Below, one piece after another: positions 17,134 through 25,186 of a stretch of DNA of 32,619 nucleotides. Below the pieces are notes generated by a model. The model had not been told where the DNA came from. It saw only the letters and a list, made by a program, of their open reading frames with translations, and did no database searches. This DNA is from VMDH01 sp038108875 (GTDB lineage Bacteria; Pseudomonadota; Gammaproteobacteria; Magnimaribacterales; D2472). The stretch lies in the NCBI GenBank assembly GCA_038108875.1, contig JAYNII010000013.1, positions 1-32,619 on the forward strand, written 5' to 3'. Positions within the stretch are counted from its first letter, which is position 1. The number at the start of each line of letters is the position of its first letter. Position numbers and translations under genes: made by a program.

Positions 17134-17783
17134 TCTTGAAAAATGCTATCGGCTACAAATGGATTATTATTTCTTTCTTGACCAAATGATGAAACTGGTC
17201 CATGACCAGAGATAAAAATTACCTCATTTCCTAATGGCCAAAGTTTCTTTTTAATGGAATTTATAAGATGTTCATGATTTCCTTTTGGAAGATCTGTTCT
17301 TCCAATAGAGCCTCTAAATAGCACGTCACCGACAATAGCTAATTTAGATGCATCATTAAAAAATACGATATGACCGGGAGTATGTCCTGGACAGTGAAAT
17401 ACAGATAACAAGGCATCGCCAAGCATTACCTCATCACCATCATCTAACCAAAGATGCGGCAAACAATTTATTGCTTCCATGCCAAACATTTTTCCCTGCT
17501 CTTCAAGACTTTCCAGTAAAAATAAGTCTTCTTTGTGTGGTCCAATGATGTTAATTTTCAAGATCTCAGATAATTGAGTTGCTCCACCGGCGTGATCGGC
17601 ATGACCATGTGTTAAAAGAATTTTAGAAGGTATTAGTGAGTTATTTGCTGCAATTTGCATTAAAAGTTCAATATCTCCTCCGGGATCAACAAATGCACAA
17701 TGCTTAGTATTTTCACAAAAAATAATTGGGGCATTTTGTGCAAAAGGAGTTACAGGATTTATTAGGGCTTTTATCTTTGACAT
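17130..17783 (-). CDS. gloC: Hydroxyacylglutathione hydrolase-type metallo-beta-lactamase fold protein (YcbL/GloC family)
   Basis: A 217-residue metallo-hydrolase of the glyoxalase II group. The metal motif THGHADH gives His59, His61, Asp63 and His64. Further ligands are in CPGHTPGH, GDVLFRGSIGRTDLP and the C-terminal SGHGP. The segment order and the N-terminus VTPFAQNAP match E. coli YcbL (GloC), which has type II glyoxalase activity on S-lactoylglutathione. Glutathione thioesters as substrate are therefore likely but not proven. Its start codon lies only 37 bases from the divergent hsaC gene, so its promoter overlaps the control region of the steroid operon. Confidence 0.88.
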   Translation of the reverse strand: MSKIKALINPVTPFAQNAPIIFCENTKHCAFVDPGGDIELLMQIAANNSLIPSKILLTHGHADHAGGATQLSEILKINIIGPHKEDLFLLESLEEQGKMFGMEAINCLPHLWLDDGDEVMLGDALLSVFHCPGHTPGHIVFFNDASKLAIVGDVLFRGSIGRTDLPKGNHEHLINSIKKKLWPLGNEVIFISGHGPVSSFGQERNNNPFVADSIFQD

Positions 17784-17805
17784 TGTTACAATATGTGAAG
17801 TTAAT
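17777..17805 (+). promoter_or_regulatory. Possible promoter of the steroid degradation operon
   Basis: A perfect -35 hexamer TTGACA (17777-17782) is followed after 17 bases by GTTAAT (4 of 6 to the -10 consensus) at 17800-17805. The predicted start of transcription would fall at about 17812, on the GGAG ribosome binding site, leaving a very short leader. The -35 lies within the gloC start. Moderate to weak support, but there is almost no other room for a promoter. Confidence 0.3.
17782..17792. promoter_or_regulatory. Operator-like inverted repeat ahead of the steroid operon
   Basis: ATTGT-T-ACAAT is a perfect 5-bp inverted repeat overlapping the gloC start codon and the end of the candidate -35. 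It resembles the one at 15598-15610 (ATTGT-ATT-ACAAT). It does not fit the known KstR/KstR2 operator forms. No regulator gene is in the window. It may be a chance repeat. Confidence 0.25.
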
Positions 17806-17820
17806 TATCGGAGATGGTAG

Positions 17821-18726
17821 ATGAAAGTAAAGGGTCTTGAATATATATTGGTAGAAACCACTGATCTTTCTAAATGGGAGGACTATGCATTGAATGTGTG
17901 TGGTTTCATGAAAAATACAGAAGCGTCAAATGAGAATCAACTCGCATTAAAAATTGACCAAGCTCCTTTTAGGTTTTTAATTACTAAGGGCGTTTCTGAG
18001 CGTTATGTCGCTGGAGGATTTTCTTTAGATAATGAGGAGTCTTTAGAGTTAGCGTTATCAGAACTTTCTAATATTGGAATAGAATGCACTCGATTAGATT
18101 CAATTGAAATTTCTGAACGCAAAATCTCAAAAGGCTTTAGTTTCTCTGATCCAGTTGGAAATAAGCTTGAATTCTTTTGTGGAAGGGAGAGGGATATTAT
18201 CGAATTTGAATCTTCCCAAAATATTTCTGGCTTTGTTACTAGCGGACTTGGTTTTGGTCATGTTGTTTTTGCAACACTAGACATCGAGGAAGCGCACAGT
18301 TTTTATACAAAGGTCCTAGGTTTTGGTGATTCAGATATTATGGAATTGAAGTTAAGTCCAAATCCTGAAGATCCACCGATAAAACTATATTTTATGCACT
18401 GCGATAATCCAAGGCATCATACTGTTGCATTCATGCAAGCACCAACACCTCCGTCTGGATTAATTCATACTATGGTTGAAGTGCAAAAGGTTGATGAGGT
18501 AGGTTATGCATTGGATAGAGCGTTAAAGAAAGGTATTCATATCTCATCAACTATGGGAAGGCATGTCAACGACGGAATGCTATCATTCTATATGCAAACT
18601 CCATCTGGATTTGATTTAGAGTATGGTTGTGAAGGCATACAACCAGATTGGGATAACTTTGAGATCACTCACTCATCGCTGCCAAGTCATTGGGGTCATA
18701 AATTTACTCCTCCTTCAAATCATTGA
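17821..18726 (+). CDS. hsaC: Extradiol ring-cleavage dioxygenase, HsaC-like (3,4-DHSA 4,5-dioxygenase)
   Basis: This is a type I (vicinal oxygen chelate) extradiol dioxygenase of 301 residues, with two beta-alpha-beta-beta-beta module pairs. Only the C-terminal half keeps the iron site: His147 (GFGHVVF), His216 (LIHTMVE) and Glu267 (FDLEYG). Second-sphere residues are His199/His200, His248 and Tyr257. The ligand spacing matches HsaC, which opens ring A of 3,4-dihydroxy-9,10-secoandrosta-1,3,5(10)-triene-9,17-dione to 4,9-DSHA. BphC-type biphenyl dioxygenases share the fold; the adjoining ipd genes favour the steroid substrate. The ATG has a GGAG site 7 bases upstream. It is the first gene of the operon, and its stop overlaps the ipdA ATG by one base. 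Confidence 0.88.
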   Translation: MKVKGLEYILVETTDLSKWEDYALNVCGFMKNTEASNENQLALKIDQAPFRFLITKGVSERYVAGGFSLDNEESLELALSELSNIGIECTRLDSIEISERKISKGFSFSDPVGNKLEFFCGRERDIIEFESSQNISGFVTSGLGFGHVVFATLDIEEAHSFYTKVLGFGDSDIMELKLSPNPEDPPIKLYFMHCDNPRHHTVAFMQAPTPPSGLIHTMVEVQKVDEVGYALDRALKKGIHISSTMGRHVNDGMLSFYMQTPSGFDLEYGCEGIQPDWDNFEITHSSLPSHWGHKFTPPSNH

Positions 18727-19598
18727 TGAATAAAGTTATTTCTATTGATCAGTTTATTGCTGAGCTTGATAGCGGTATGACTATTGGCATTGGTGGGTGG
18801 GGAGCAAGAAGAAAGCCAATGGATTTAGTTAGAGCTATTTGCAGGTCCTCCATAAAAGATCTCACTGTGGTTTCATATGGCGGTCCTGACGTAGGACTAC
18901 TCTGTAGCGAGGGCAAAATCAATAAGCTAATCTTTGGTTTTGTGTCTTTAGATCTAATTCCCCTAGAAGCACATTTTAGAAAAGCTAGGCAAAATGGTAG
19001 CTTAAAAAATGTTAGTGAGTTAGACGAGGGCATGCTGCAATGGGGGTTGAGAGCTGCTGCAATGCGTCTTCCCTTTTTACCTACAAAAATTGGATTTGGA
19101 ACAGATATTTTAAAATATAACCCTCACATCAAAACAATTGTGTCTCCTTATCAAGATCAACAAGAGCTAGTTGCTATGCCTGCCATTAATTTAGATGTTG
19201 CAATTATTCATGTAAATCAAGCAGACAAAAAAGGCAATACACAGATTTATGGTCCTGACCCATTTTTTGATGATTTATTTGCTAGAGCTGCTAAGAAAAC
19301 TTTCGTTTCAACTGAAAAAATAGTTAAAACTGAGGATTTAGGTGGCGCAGATAAGGCAATCTTTAACAGATTTGAAAGAAATCTTGTTAAGGGAGTAATT
19401 GCAAGTCCTGGAGGCGCTCATCCTACTTCATGTGCTCCAGATTATGGTTTTGATCTTTCTCATTTAAAAGACTACTCTTCACAAGTTGATAGCTATCCTG
19501 AATATAAGAAAAGATTTGTAGATCTCGAGCTCGCTGATTATCACATAGCAGTTGGTGGAATTGACTCTATCTATTCACTGCCCCTTCCGAGATTTTAA
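18726..19598 (+). CDS. ipdA: COCHEA-CoA hydrolase alpha subunit (IpdA), CoA-transferase family
   Basis: This class I CoA-transferase-like subunit of 290 residues matches the length of Mycobacterium tuberculosis IpdA. With IpdB it forms the hydrolase that opens the last steroid ring (ring C, in COCHEA-CoA). Motifs are GMTIGIGGWGARRKPMDLVR near the N-terminus, VVSYGGPDVGLL, and the HVNQADKKGNTQIYGPD segment. A Glu in SELDEGML (about residue 101) may be the counterpart of the catalytic Glu105 reported for the mycobacterial protein; an alignment would decide. An in-frame TTG lies one codon upstream, but the ATG at 18726 sits in a TGATG overlap with hsaC and is preferred. Its stop overlaps the ipdB start by one base. 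Confidence 0.9.
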   Translation: MNKVISIDQFIAELDSGMTIGIGGWGARRKPMDLVRAICRSSIKDLTVVSYGGPDVGLLCSEGKINKLIFGFVSLDLIPLEAHFRKARQNGSLKNVSELDEGMLQWGLRAAAMRLPFLPTKIGFGTDILKYNPHIKTIVSPYQDQQELVAMPAINLDVAIIHVNQADKKGNTQIYGPDPFFDDLFARAAKKTFVSTEKIVKTEDLGGADKAIFNRFERNLVKGVIASPGGAHPTSCAPDYGFDLSHLKDYSSQVDSYPEYKKRFVDLELADYHIAVGGIDSIYSLPLPRF

Positions 19599-20335
19599 TG
19601 AAAGACTCTAATATTGCAGATATATGTATTTCTCAAGCAGCTAGAGCTTGGGCAGATGATGGAGAGATTCTTGCAACTGGAATTGGTCTAATTCCTAGGT
19701 TGGCAGCCAGTCTTTCAAAAATTGTTTTCAATGAAGGTTTAATGATCACCGATGGTGAAACCTATCTTATTGATGAACCTTTCCCATTGGGTGTTGAAAG
19801 AGAGCTAAAAATCGAAGGATACATGAGCTATAGTCGTGTTTTTGAAAATCTTTGGGGAGGTTCGAGGCATGCTATGGTTACACCAACTCAAATAGATCAG
19901 TTTGCTCAAATGAATATAAGCTGCATTGGAGACTATGCATCTCCAAAAGTGCAACTCTTGGGGTCGCGTGGTTTTCCCGGTAACTCAATCAGCCACAAAA
20001 ATAGTGTTTTCATTCCAGCCCATACACTCAAATCTTTTGTAGAGGGCGAGGTAGATATGGTATCTAGCATTGGTTTCAAGAAAGAAAATAAATATCAACC
20101 ACAAATCGGCAAGGTTTTTACCAATCTAGGGGTTTTTGATTTTAATGGGGACAATAATAGCTTTAGACTGATATCTATTCATCCAGATGTTGATCTTGCA
20201 TCAATTGAGCAATCAACCGGTTTTCAAGTTGATGTTAGCAATTATGTTGAGACAGAGTTGCCTTCATCAAGAGAAATAGAGATTATAGAATACTTAGATC
20301 CTAAAGGAATGAGATTTAGTGTTTTCGGAGGATAA
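19598..20335 (+). CDS. ipdB: COCHEA-CoA hydrolase beta subunit (IpdB), CoA-transferase family
   Basis: This partner subunit of IpdA has 245 residues and a CoA-transferase beta-type fold. It begins with a helix and the segment ILATGIGLIPRLAASLSK, then FNEGLMITDGETYLIDEPFPLG. True CoA-transferases carry a nucleophilic Glu in an ENG-like loop of this subunit. Here the corresponding stretch reads TDGE rather than SENG, which agrees with the hydrolase rather than transferase role known for IpdAB. A glycine-rich RGFPGNSISHKNSVF segment follows and probably faces the CoA-binding site. The ATG overlaps the ipdA stop (TAATG), as expected for a stoichiometric pair. Confidence 0.9.
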   Translation: MKDSNIADICISQAARAWADDGEILATGIGLIPRLAASLSKIVFNEGLMITDGETYLIDEPFPLGVERELKIEGYMSYSRVFENLWGGSRHAMVTPTQIDQFAQMNISCIGDYASPKVQLLGSRGFPGNSISHKNSVFIPAHTLKSFVEGEVDMVSSIGFKKENKYQPQIGKVFTNLGVFDFNGDNNSFRLISIHPDVDLASIEQSTGFQVDVSNYVETELPSSREIEIIEYLDPKGMRFSVFGG

Positions 20336-20337
20336 TT

Positions 20338-21201
20338 ATGCCTAGAGCCAAACCAACCGTTATCTACAAAAAGCTTGATGATATAGCTGTCGTCTCGATG
20401 AATAGGCCAGAGTATAACAATGCTCAAAATGGAAAAATGACCTATGACCTCGATCGAGCATTTAAAAAGGCAGTTGATGATGATGATATTAAAGTAATTA
20501 TCCTCAAAGGTAATGGCAAGCATTTTTCAGCAGGACATGACATTGGTACTCCTGGGAGAGATGTTGATAAATCTTACGATAGAAAAACCATGTGGTATGA
20601 CCATACCAACAAACCCGGCGGAGAGTTTTGGTATGTAAGAGAACAAGAAGTTTATCTTAATATGTGTCGCAGATGGAGAGATATTCCTAAGCCTACTATT
20701 GCGATGGTTCAAGGAGCTTGTGTAGCGGGAGGATGTATGCTTGCATGGGTTTGCGACTTAATTATTGCATCTGAGGATGCCTTTTTTGCTGATCCTGTTG
20801 TAAGAATGGGCATTCCTGGAGTTGAGTACTTTGCTCACCCTTATGAGCTTAATCCAAGAATTGCTAAAGAGTTTTTATTTTTAGGTGAAAGAATGTCTGC
20901 ACAAAGAGCCTATGAGATGGGAATGGTTAATAAAGTTGTTTCAAGAGAAGACCTGCAAGATCATGTAATGGAAGTTGCAAAAAAAATTGCAACCATGCCT
21001 AGATTAGGTTTAGCGCTCACTAAGCAAGCTATAAATCATGCTGAAGATTTGCAAGGAAAAAGAAACGCAATGGAAGCAGCATTTGCTTGGCATCATTTCT
21101 CTCATGCTCATAATGATTTAGTAACTGGTAATGTGTTGTCAGGTTTTGATGCTAAGAAGATGGCTAAATCCCAAAGACAAAACAGTTCAAATAAAAAGTG
21201 A
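20338..21201 (+). CDS. Enoyl-CoA hydratase/crotonase family protein of the steroid cluster
   Basis: A crotonase-fold protein of 287 residues, longer than the EchA20-like gene downstream. The oxyanion-hole segments are HFSAGHDIG (about 61-69) and GACVAGGCMLAWVCDL (about 125-140), followed by FFADPVVRMGIPGVEYFAHP. An insertion after the first oxyanion segment (rich in Tyr, Trp and Asp: SYDRKTMWYDH) lengthens the protein. The usual second acid (PE in hydratases) is replaced by a PVV stretch, so a simple hydratase mechanism is uncertain. Its place between ipdB and ipdC suggests a role in the HIP branch or in beta-oxidation of the opened C/D-ring product, possibly like the extra hydratases (ScdD, ScdN) of Comamonas testosteroni. 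The exact step is inferred. Confidence 0.85.
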   Translation: MPRAKPTVIYKKLDDIAVVSMNRPEYNNAQNGKMTYDLDRAFKKAVDDDDIKVIILKGNGKHFSAGHDIGTPGRDVDKSYDRKTMWYDHTNKPGGEFWYVREQEVYLNMCRRWRDIPKPTIAMVQGACVAGGCMLAWVCDLIIASEDAFFADPVVRMGIPGVEYFAHPYELNPRIAKEFLFLGERMSAQRAYEMGMVNKVVSREDLQDHVMEVAKKIATMPRLGLALTKQAINHAEDLQGKRNAMEAAFAWHHFSHAHNDLVTGNVLSGFDAKKMAKSQRQNSSNKK

Positions 21202-22259
21202 TTCAAACAGAATTATTTAAGAGACTTGGCTCTGAGCTTCCCGTTATCCAAACTGCTATGGGTTGGGTTGCTACTCCTAAATTAGTAGCAGCCTCAACTA
21301 ATGCAGGCGCTTTTGGATTTTTAGCTCTTGCAACTTCAAGCAAACAAGAAGCGTTATCAGCCATTGACGAAACTTTAGCTCTAACCAATAAGCCTTTTGG
21401 AGTAAATTTTCATATGTTTCAACCAGGTGCAGCTGAGATTGTTGATTACATAATTCAGAAGAAAATTAGAGCGGTTAGTTACTCGAGATCTCCTGTTGCC
21501 AAATATATTCTTAAATTGAAAAACGCAGGGGTAATCTGTATACCAACCGTTGGTGAAGTGAAGCATGCCATTAAAGCTGAGGCTCTTGGAGCCGATGCAT
21601 TAGTGATTCAAGGATCAGAGGGTGGTGGTCATACAGGATCAACGCCTACAAGTTTGTTGTTGAGCGAAGTTTTAAAATCAGTGAAATTACCAATAGTTGC
21701 GGCTGGAGGTTTCAGAGATGGTTTTGGGTTGGCTGCTGCAATTGCTTGGGGTGCTTCAGGTATCGCTATGGGAACACGGTTCATGATGACAAAAGAGAGC
21801 CCTGTCCCGGATATAACCAAGGAGGCATATCTTGCTTGCGATACTAGTCAAATTAGGATCACAAAGAAATTTGATGGATTGCCTCATCGACTAATTTTCA
21901 ATGAATATATTTCAACTCTAGACAAGGCAAGTTCTCCTAAAATCTTCATCCAAGCATTAATCTCAAGCTGGAAGTATAAGCAATTATCTAAAGCTTCATT
22001 TAAAGATATTTTGCGGTCTTTTTTTGGAATGCTTAAAGGCGATGAATTAACAATTGCTCAAACCATGATGGCAGCTAATAGCCCCATAATAATTCAAAAG
22101 GCAATGGTTGAAGGAGTTCCAGCTAAAGGAGCAATGCCCAGTGGTCAAGTGGCTGGATTAATAAAAGATTTACCAAGTTGCGTTGAATTAATGGAACAAA
22201 TTAGAACAGAATTTAATCAAGCATCGAGTAAATTTAAGGAGAACTTGCGTGAGAGTTGA
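21198..22259 (+). CDS. ipdC: IpdC-like flavin-dependent CoA-thioester reductase (nitronate monooxygenase family)
   Basis: A 353-residue TIM-barrel FMN protein of the 2-nitropropane dioxygenase/nitronate monooxygenase superfamily, nearly the length of mycobacterial IpdC (355). FMN-binding motifs are AMGWVATPKLVAASTNAG at the N-terminus, ALVIQGSEGGGHTG, PIVAAGGFRDG and GIAMGTRFM. IpdC acts on the 5-oxo/5-hydroxy HIC-CoA stage of the HIP pathway as a reductase needed before ring D opening. The context (ipdA, ipdB, echA20) favours this over a true nitronate monooxygenase. The start is GTG in a GTGA overlap with the preceding gene. It overlaps the following crotonase gene by 11 bases. Confidence 0.87.
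   Translation: MIQTELFKRLGSELPVIQTAMGWVATPKLVAASTNAGAFGFLALATSSKQEALSAIDETLALTNKPFGVNFHMFQPGAAEIVDYIIQKKIRAVSYSRSPVAKYILKLKNAGVICIPTVGEVKHAIKAEALGADALVIQGSEGGGHTGSTPTSLLLSEVLKSVKLPIVAAGGFRDGFGLAAAIAWGASGIAMGTRFMMTKESPVPDITKEAYLACDTSQIRITKKFDGLPHRLIFNEYISTLDKASSPKIFIQALISSWKYKQLSKASFKDILRSFFGMLKGDELTIAQTMMAANSPIIIQKAMVEGVPAKGAMPSGQVAGLIKDLPSCVELMEQIRTEFNQASSKFKENLRES
22236..22241 (+). promoter_or_regulatory. Shine-Dalgarno AAGGAG for the echA20-like gene
   Basis: AAGGAG lies 7 bases before the GTG at 22249, inside the end of ipdC. It decides for the GTG start, since no ATG gives the standard crotonase N-terminus. Confidence 0.6.
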
Positions 22260-23010
22260 CATTAACTTTAATAACCATGTTTCAGAGCTAATTTTAAATG
22301 CTCCTCCTGTAAATGCTCTAAACAGTTCAGAGTGGCATCAGTTCGCTGACACTATTCAAGAGATATCAGCCAACAAAGAAGTGCATGCAGTCATCATCAG
22401 AGCGATTGGCAAAGGTTTCTGTGCTGGGGTAGATATTAAAGAATTACAACAAGATCCTAATAAGATTAGTGATGTAAATGCTGGATGTTGGAGAGTTGCT
22501 GAAGCAATTCATCATTGTTCTGTTCCGGTAATCTCTGCCTGTCATGGGTTTGTATTAGGTGGCGGCATTTTGATTTCAGGAGCTTCGGATATAGTTCTTG
22601 CTACTCAGGATGCTTATTTTGGGCTTCCTGAAATAGATAGAGGTGCTTTGGGTGGAGGAGCTCATTTAAGCAGATTGTTTCCACTTCAAGCAGTTAGAAA
22701 AATGATGTTTACAGGAAAACCTATTTCAGCAGAAAAGGCATTTGCATATGGAGCGCTTGAATCTATTCATGCTAATCAAGAGGATTTAAATGCTGCGGCA
22801 CAGAGTATAGCTAGCGATATTGCATCAAAAAGCTCTATTGCTGTTCGTCTTGCAAAGCAGGCATTAAATGAAATTGAGCCTACTGATGTAAATACGGAGT
22901 ATAAAAAGGAACAAGGATATACATTAAAGCTCTATCAATCCTCAGATTCTCAAGAAGCAAGGGATGCTTTTGTTGAGAAAAGAAATGCAGATTTTAAAAA
23001 TGAAGCTTAA
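22249..23010 (+). CDS. echA20: EchA20-like ring D hydrolase (crotonase family)
   Basis: A 253-residue crotonase-family protein resembling mycobacterial EchA20 (247 residues), which hydrolytically opens ring D of HIEC-CoA to give COCHEA-CoA. Shared features as I recall them are the N-terminal APPVNALNSSEW, the oxyanion segments GFCAGVDIKELQ and GFVLGGGILISGASDIV, and the run YFGLPEIDRGALGGGAHLSRLFP. The late segment is RLAKQALNEIEPTDVNTEYKKEQG. Its position directly after ipdC reproduces the usual ipdA/ipdB/ipdC/echA20 association. The crotonase superfamily is functionally mixed, so the ring-hydrolase call rests on both sequence resemblance and context. The GTG start is backed by a strong AAGGAG. 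Confidence 0.85.
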   Translation: MRVDINFNNHVSELILNAPPVNALNSSEWHQFADTIQEISANKEVHAVIIRAIGKGFCAGVDIKELQQDPNKISDVNAGCWRVAEAIHHCSVPVISACHGFVLGGGILISGASDIVLATQDAYFGLPEIDRGALGGGAHLSRLFPLQAVRKMMFTGKPISAEKAFAYGALESIHANQEDLNAAAQSIASDIASKSSIAVRLAKQALNEIEPTDVNTEYKKEQGYTLKLYQSSDSQEARDAFVEKRNADFKNEA

Positions 23011-24148
23011 CTTTACAAATGATCAAAATTTATTTCGGCAAGAAGTAAGGTCTTGGCTAGAGACCAATGTACCAAAGAAACCATTACTTTCTTTGGATAC
23101 AGAAGAAGGGTTTGAACAGCATCGGCATTGGGAAAAAACTTTAAATGAAGGAAACTGGTCTATGGTTACATGGCCAAAAGAATATGGTGGCAGGGGATTA
23201 GATCTTATTGAGTGGTTAATTTTTGAAGAAGAATATTACCGAGCAAAAGCGCCTACTAGAGTCAATCAAAACGGAGTATTTTTATTAGGCCCAACTCTAA
23301 TGGAGTATGGTACTGATCTCCAAAAGCAAAGATTTTTAAGTGCTATGGCAAAGGGAGAGCATATTTGGGCTCAAGGCTGGTCTGAGCCAAATGCTGGGAG
23401 TGATATGGCAGCAATTAGAAGCACTGCTATTAAACAGGGCGATAAGTTTATTATCAATGGCCAGAAAACTTGGTCTTCTAGAGCATCTTTTGCTGATTGG
23501 ACGTTCGGTCTCTTTAGATCAGATCCAGAAACCTCTAGACATCATGGTCTCTCTTTTATATTGGTGCCACTAGATGCATCTGGTATTACTGTTAGACCTA
23601 TTCCTCAACTAGATGGAGAGCCAGGGTTTGCAGAAATATTTTTTGATAATGTTGAAGTGCCTATAGATAATTTGATTGGTCATGAAGGGCAGGGTTGGAA
23701 TATTGCCATGGCAACAGCAGGCTTTGAAAGGGGTTTAATGTTAAGGTCACCTGCAAGGTTTCAAGAAACAGCAGCAAGTTTGATCAAACTTGCTAGCAAT
23801 TGCGACAATTTAGCTCCTTCTATTAAAGCTGCACTTGTTGATTGTTGGATAAGAGCGGAAGCTTATGCTCTTAATATCTATCAAACTGCATCAAAAATTC
23901 AGGCTGGTAAAAAGATAGGACCTGAATCAAGTTTAGGTAAAATTTTCTGGTCAAATTTAGATCTCGAGATGCATGCTGTAGCATTAAAAATTCTTGGAAC
24001 TCAATCAGAATTGAAAAACGAGGAGGCTAAAAATATTTCTTCTTGGATTAAGGGTTTTATGTTCTCTTTAGCCGGCCCTATTTATGCTGGTACAAATGAA
24101 ATACAAAAGAATATTGTTGCTGAAAGATTATTAGGGTTACCAAGATAA
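23000..24148 (+). CDS. Acyl-CoA dehydrogenase, large partner of a heteromeric steroid pair (FadE30/IpdE1-like)
   Basis: An FAD acyl-CoA dehydrogenase of 382 residues with the complete domain plan: N-terminal helical domain (FTNDQNLFRQEVRSWL), middle beta domain with QGWSEPNAGSDMA and INGQKTWSS, and C-terminal helical domain ending in YAGTNEIQKNIVAERLLGLPR. A GFERG segment at about residues 250-254 is a candidate for the catalytic Glu. The frame is open from 22964, but the ATG at 23000 gives the standard N-terminus and an 11-base overlap with echA20. With the next gene, overlapping by one base, it probably forms the alpha2beta2 type of dehydrogenase typical of steroid degradation. FadE30/FadE33 and FadE31/FadE32 are both possible equivalents. 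Confidence 0.88.
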   Translation: MKLNFTNDQNLFRQEVRSWLETNVPKKPLLSLDTEEGFEQHRHWEKTLNEGNWSMVTWPKEYGGRGLDLIEWLIFEEEYYRAKAPTRVNQNGVFLLGPTLMEYGTDLQKQRFLSAMAKGEHIWAQGWSEPNAGSDMAAIRSTAIKQGDKFIINGQKTWSSRASFADWTFGLFRSDPETSRHHGLSFILVPLDASGITVRPIPQLDGEPGFAEIFFDNVEVPIDNLIGHEGQGWNIAMATAGFERGLMLRSPARFQETAASLIKLASNCDNLAPSIKAALVDCWIRAEAYALNIYQTASKIQAGKKIGPESSLGKIFWSNLDLEMHAVALKILGTQSELKNEEAKNISSWIKGFMFSLAGPIYAGTNEIQKNIVAERLLGLPR

Positions 24149-25185
24149 TGCATTTTACGTTTGACAGTGAATTAGATTCATTTATTACGACGGTTTCAGA
24201 TTTTATACGTAATGACTATTCACCTCAGCATATTAGAAATTCTTGGAAGCAAGAAAGCCCTTTTTCGGCAGAAAAATGGCAATCTATGGTTGGATTGGGA
24301 ATAACTCAAATGAACCTAGATGGAAAATTTCATGGAATGGGGCTTCCTCTAGATGAGGCATCTTTGGTTTATGAAGAGCTAGCATATGGTGGAGTAATTG
24401 AACCCATTATTGAGCAAAGCATTTTAGTTAATAATCTTGCGCATTATTTTCCTACCGATCTCCAAAAACTAATTAGTTCAAAACTAGTTGATGGTTTTAT
24501 AGCAGTCGCACATCCATTGTCTCCACTTGTAAATCATTTAAGTCAAGCAGCTGGATTATTAAGCATCAAAGAAACTTCTATTGTGTATACAGATATTGCA
24601 AGCGTAAGTCATACAATCTTGCCATCAAATGATCCTTCAAGGAAGTTGTCAAGGATTGAAAGCCTTGAAAATTCTCAAGTATTTCAAATTGATAATAATC
24701 TTGAACAAAAAATTGTCTCCTCTGGCAAAGTGATGACGGGAATAATGATGCTTGGTTTATCCAGAAGATGTTTGGATATAACTTCAGAATATGTTAAAAC
24801 GCGAGAACAGTTTGGTAAGCCTATTGGATCTTTTCAAGCCGTTAAACACATGTTAGCTGATGTTGCAGTTAAGATCGAATTTGCAAAAGCAGCTATTTAT
24901 AGAGCTGCTAACTCAATAGATACTAACAATGCATATCATGCACTGCACGCAAATATTGCCAAGTATTTGGCAGCGCAAGCTGGTGAAATTGCTGCTAAAA
25001 ATTCAATACAGGCTCATGGAGCAATGGGTTATACATGGGAAGTAGATCTACATATTTTTATGAGACGAATATGGGCAATTACCTCGCAGTGGTCATCTGC
25101 TGGAGAAATTGAACTCGCGATTGATGGATTTTTACAATCAAACTTAGAAGACTTGGGTTCAACCTTCACATTTAGAGAGAAGTAA
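24148..25185 (+). CDS. Acyl-CoA dehydrogenase, small partner of a heteromeric steroid pair
   Basis: A 345-residue acyl-CoA dehydrogenase homologue whose middle domain is shorter and more divergent than in its neighbour. The N-terminal helical domain includes the MNLDGKFHGMGLPLDEASLVYEELAYGGV segment. The middle part lacks the usual TEP-GSD flavin loop. The C-terminal domain is well kept: SEYVKTREQFGKPIGSFQAVKHMLAD and SIQAHGAMGYTWEVDLHIFMRR. Such an incomplete partner is expected in alpha2beta2 steroid acyl-CoA dehydrogenases, where each subunit supplies part of the FAD and active sites. The ATG overlaps the stop of the large partner (TAATG), consistent with matched expression. The thiolase starts one base after its stop. 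Confidence 0.88.
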   Translation: MHFTFDSELDSFITTVSDFIRNDYSPQHIRNSWKQESPFSAEKWQSMVGLGITQMNLDGKFHGMGLPLDEASLVYEELAYGGVIEPIIEQSILVNNLAHYFPTDLQKLISSKLVDGFIAVAHPLSPLVNHLSQAAGLLSIKETSIVYTDIASVSHTILPSNDPSRKLSRIESLENSQVFQIDNNLEQKIVSSGKVMTGIMMLGLSRRCLDITSEYVKTREQFGKPIGSFQAVKHMLADVAVKIEFAKAAIYRAANSIDTNNAYHALHANIAKYLAAQAGEIAAKNSIQAHGAMGYTWEVDLHIFMRRIWAITSQWSSAGEIELAIDGFLQSNLEDLGSTFTFREK

Positions 25186-25186
25186 T

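Noticed and set aside
18723..18725. TTG as ipdA start one codon before the ATG.
   Set aside because: The ATG at 18726 forms a standard TGATG coupling with hsaC and the extra residue adds nothing.
17821..18726. Reading the extradiol dioxygenase with hsaD-E-G-F as a biphenyl or phenylpropionate pathway.
   Set aside because: The adjoining ipdA, ipdB, ipdC, ipdF and echA20-like genes are specific to steroid C/D-ring degradation, and no ring-hydroxylating dioxygenase is present.
18726..20335. IpdA/IpdB as an ordinary acetoacetate or 3-oxoadipate CoA-transferase pair.
   Set aside because: The beta subunit lacks the ENG-type nucleophile loop and the operon context fits the ring hydrolase.
22964..22999. 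Longer N-terminus for the large acyl-CoA dehydrogenase (12 extra codons).
   Set aside because: The extra residues are a frame-shifted reading of the echA20 end and do not resemble the family N-terminus; the ATG at 23000 does.
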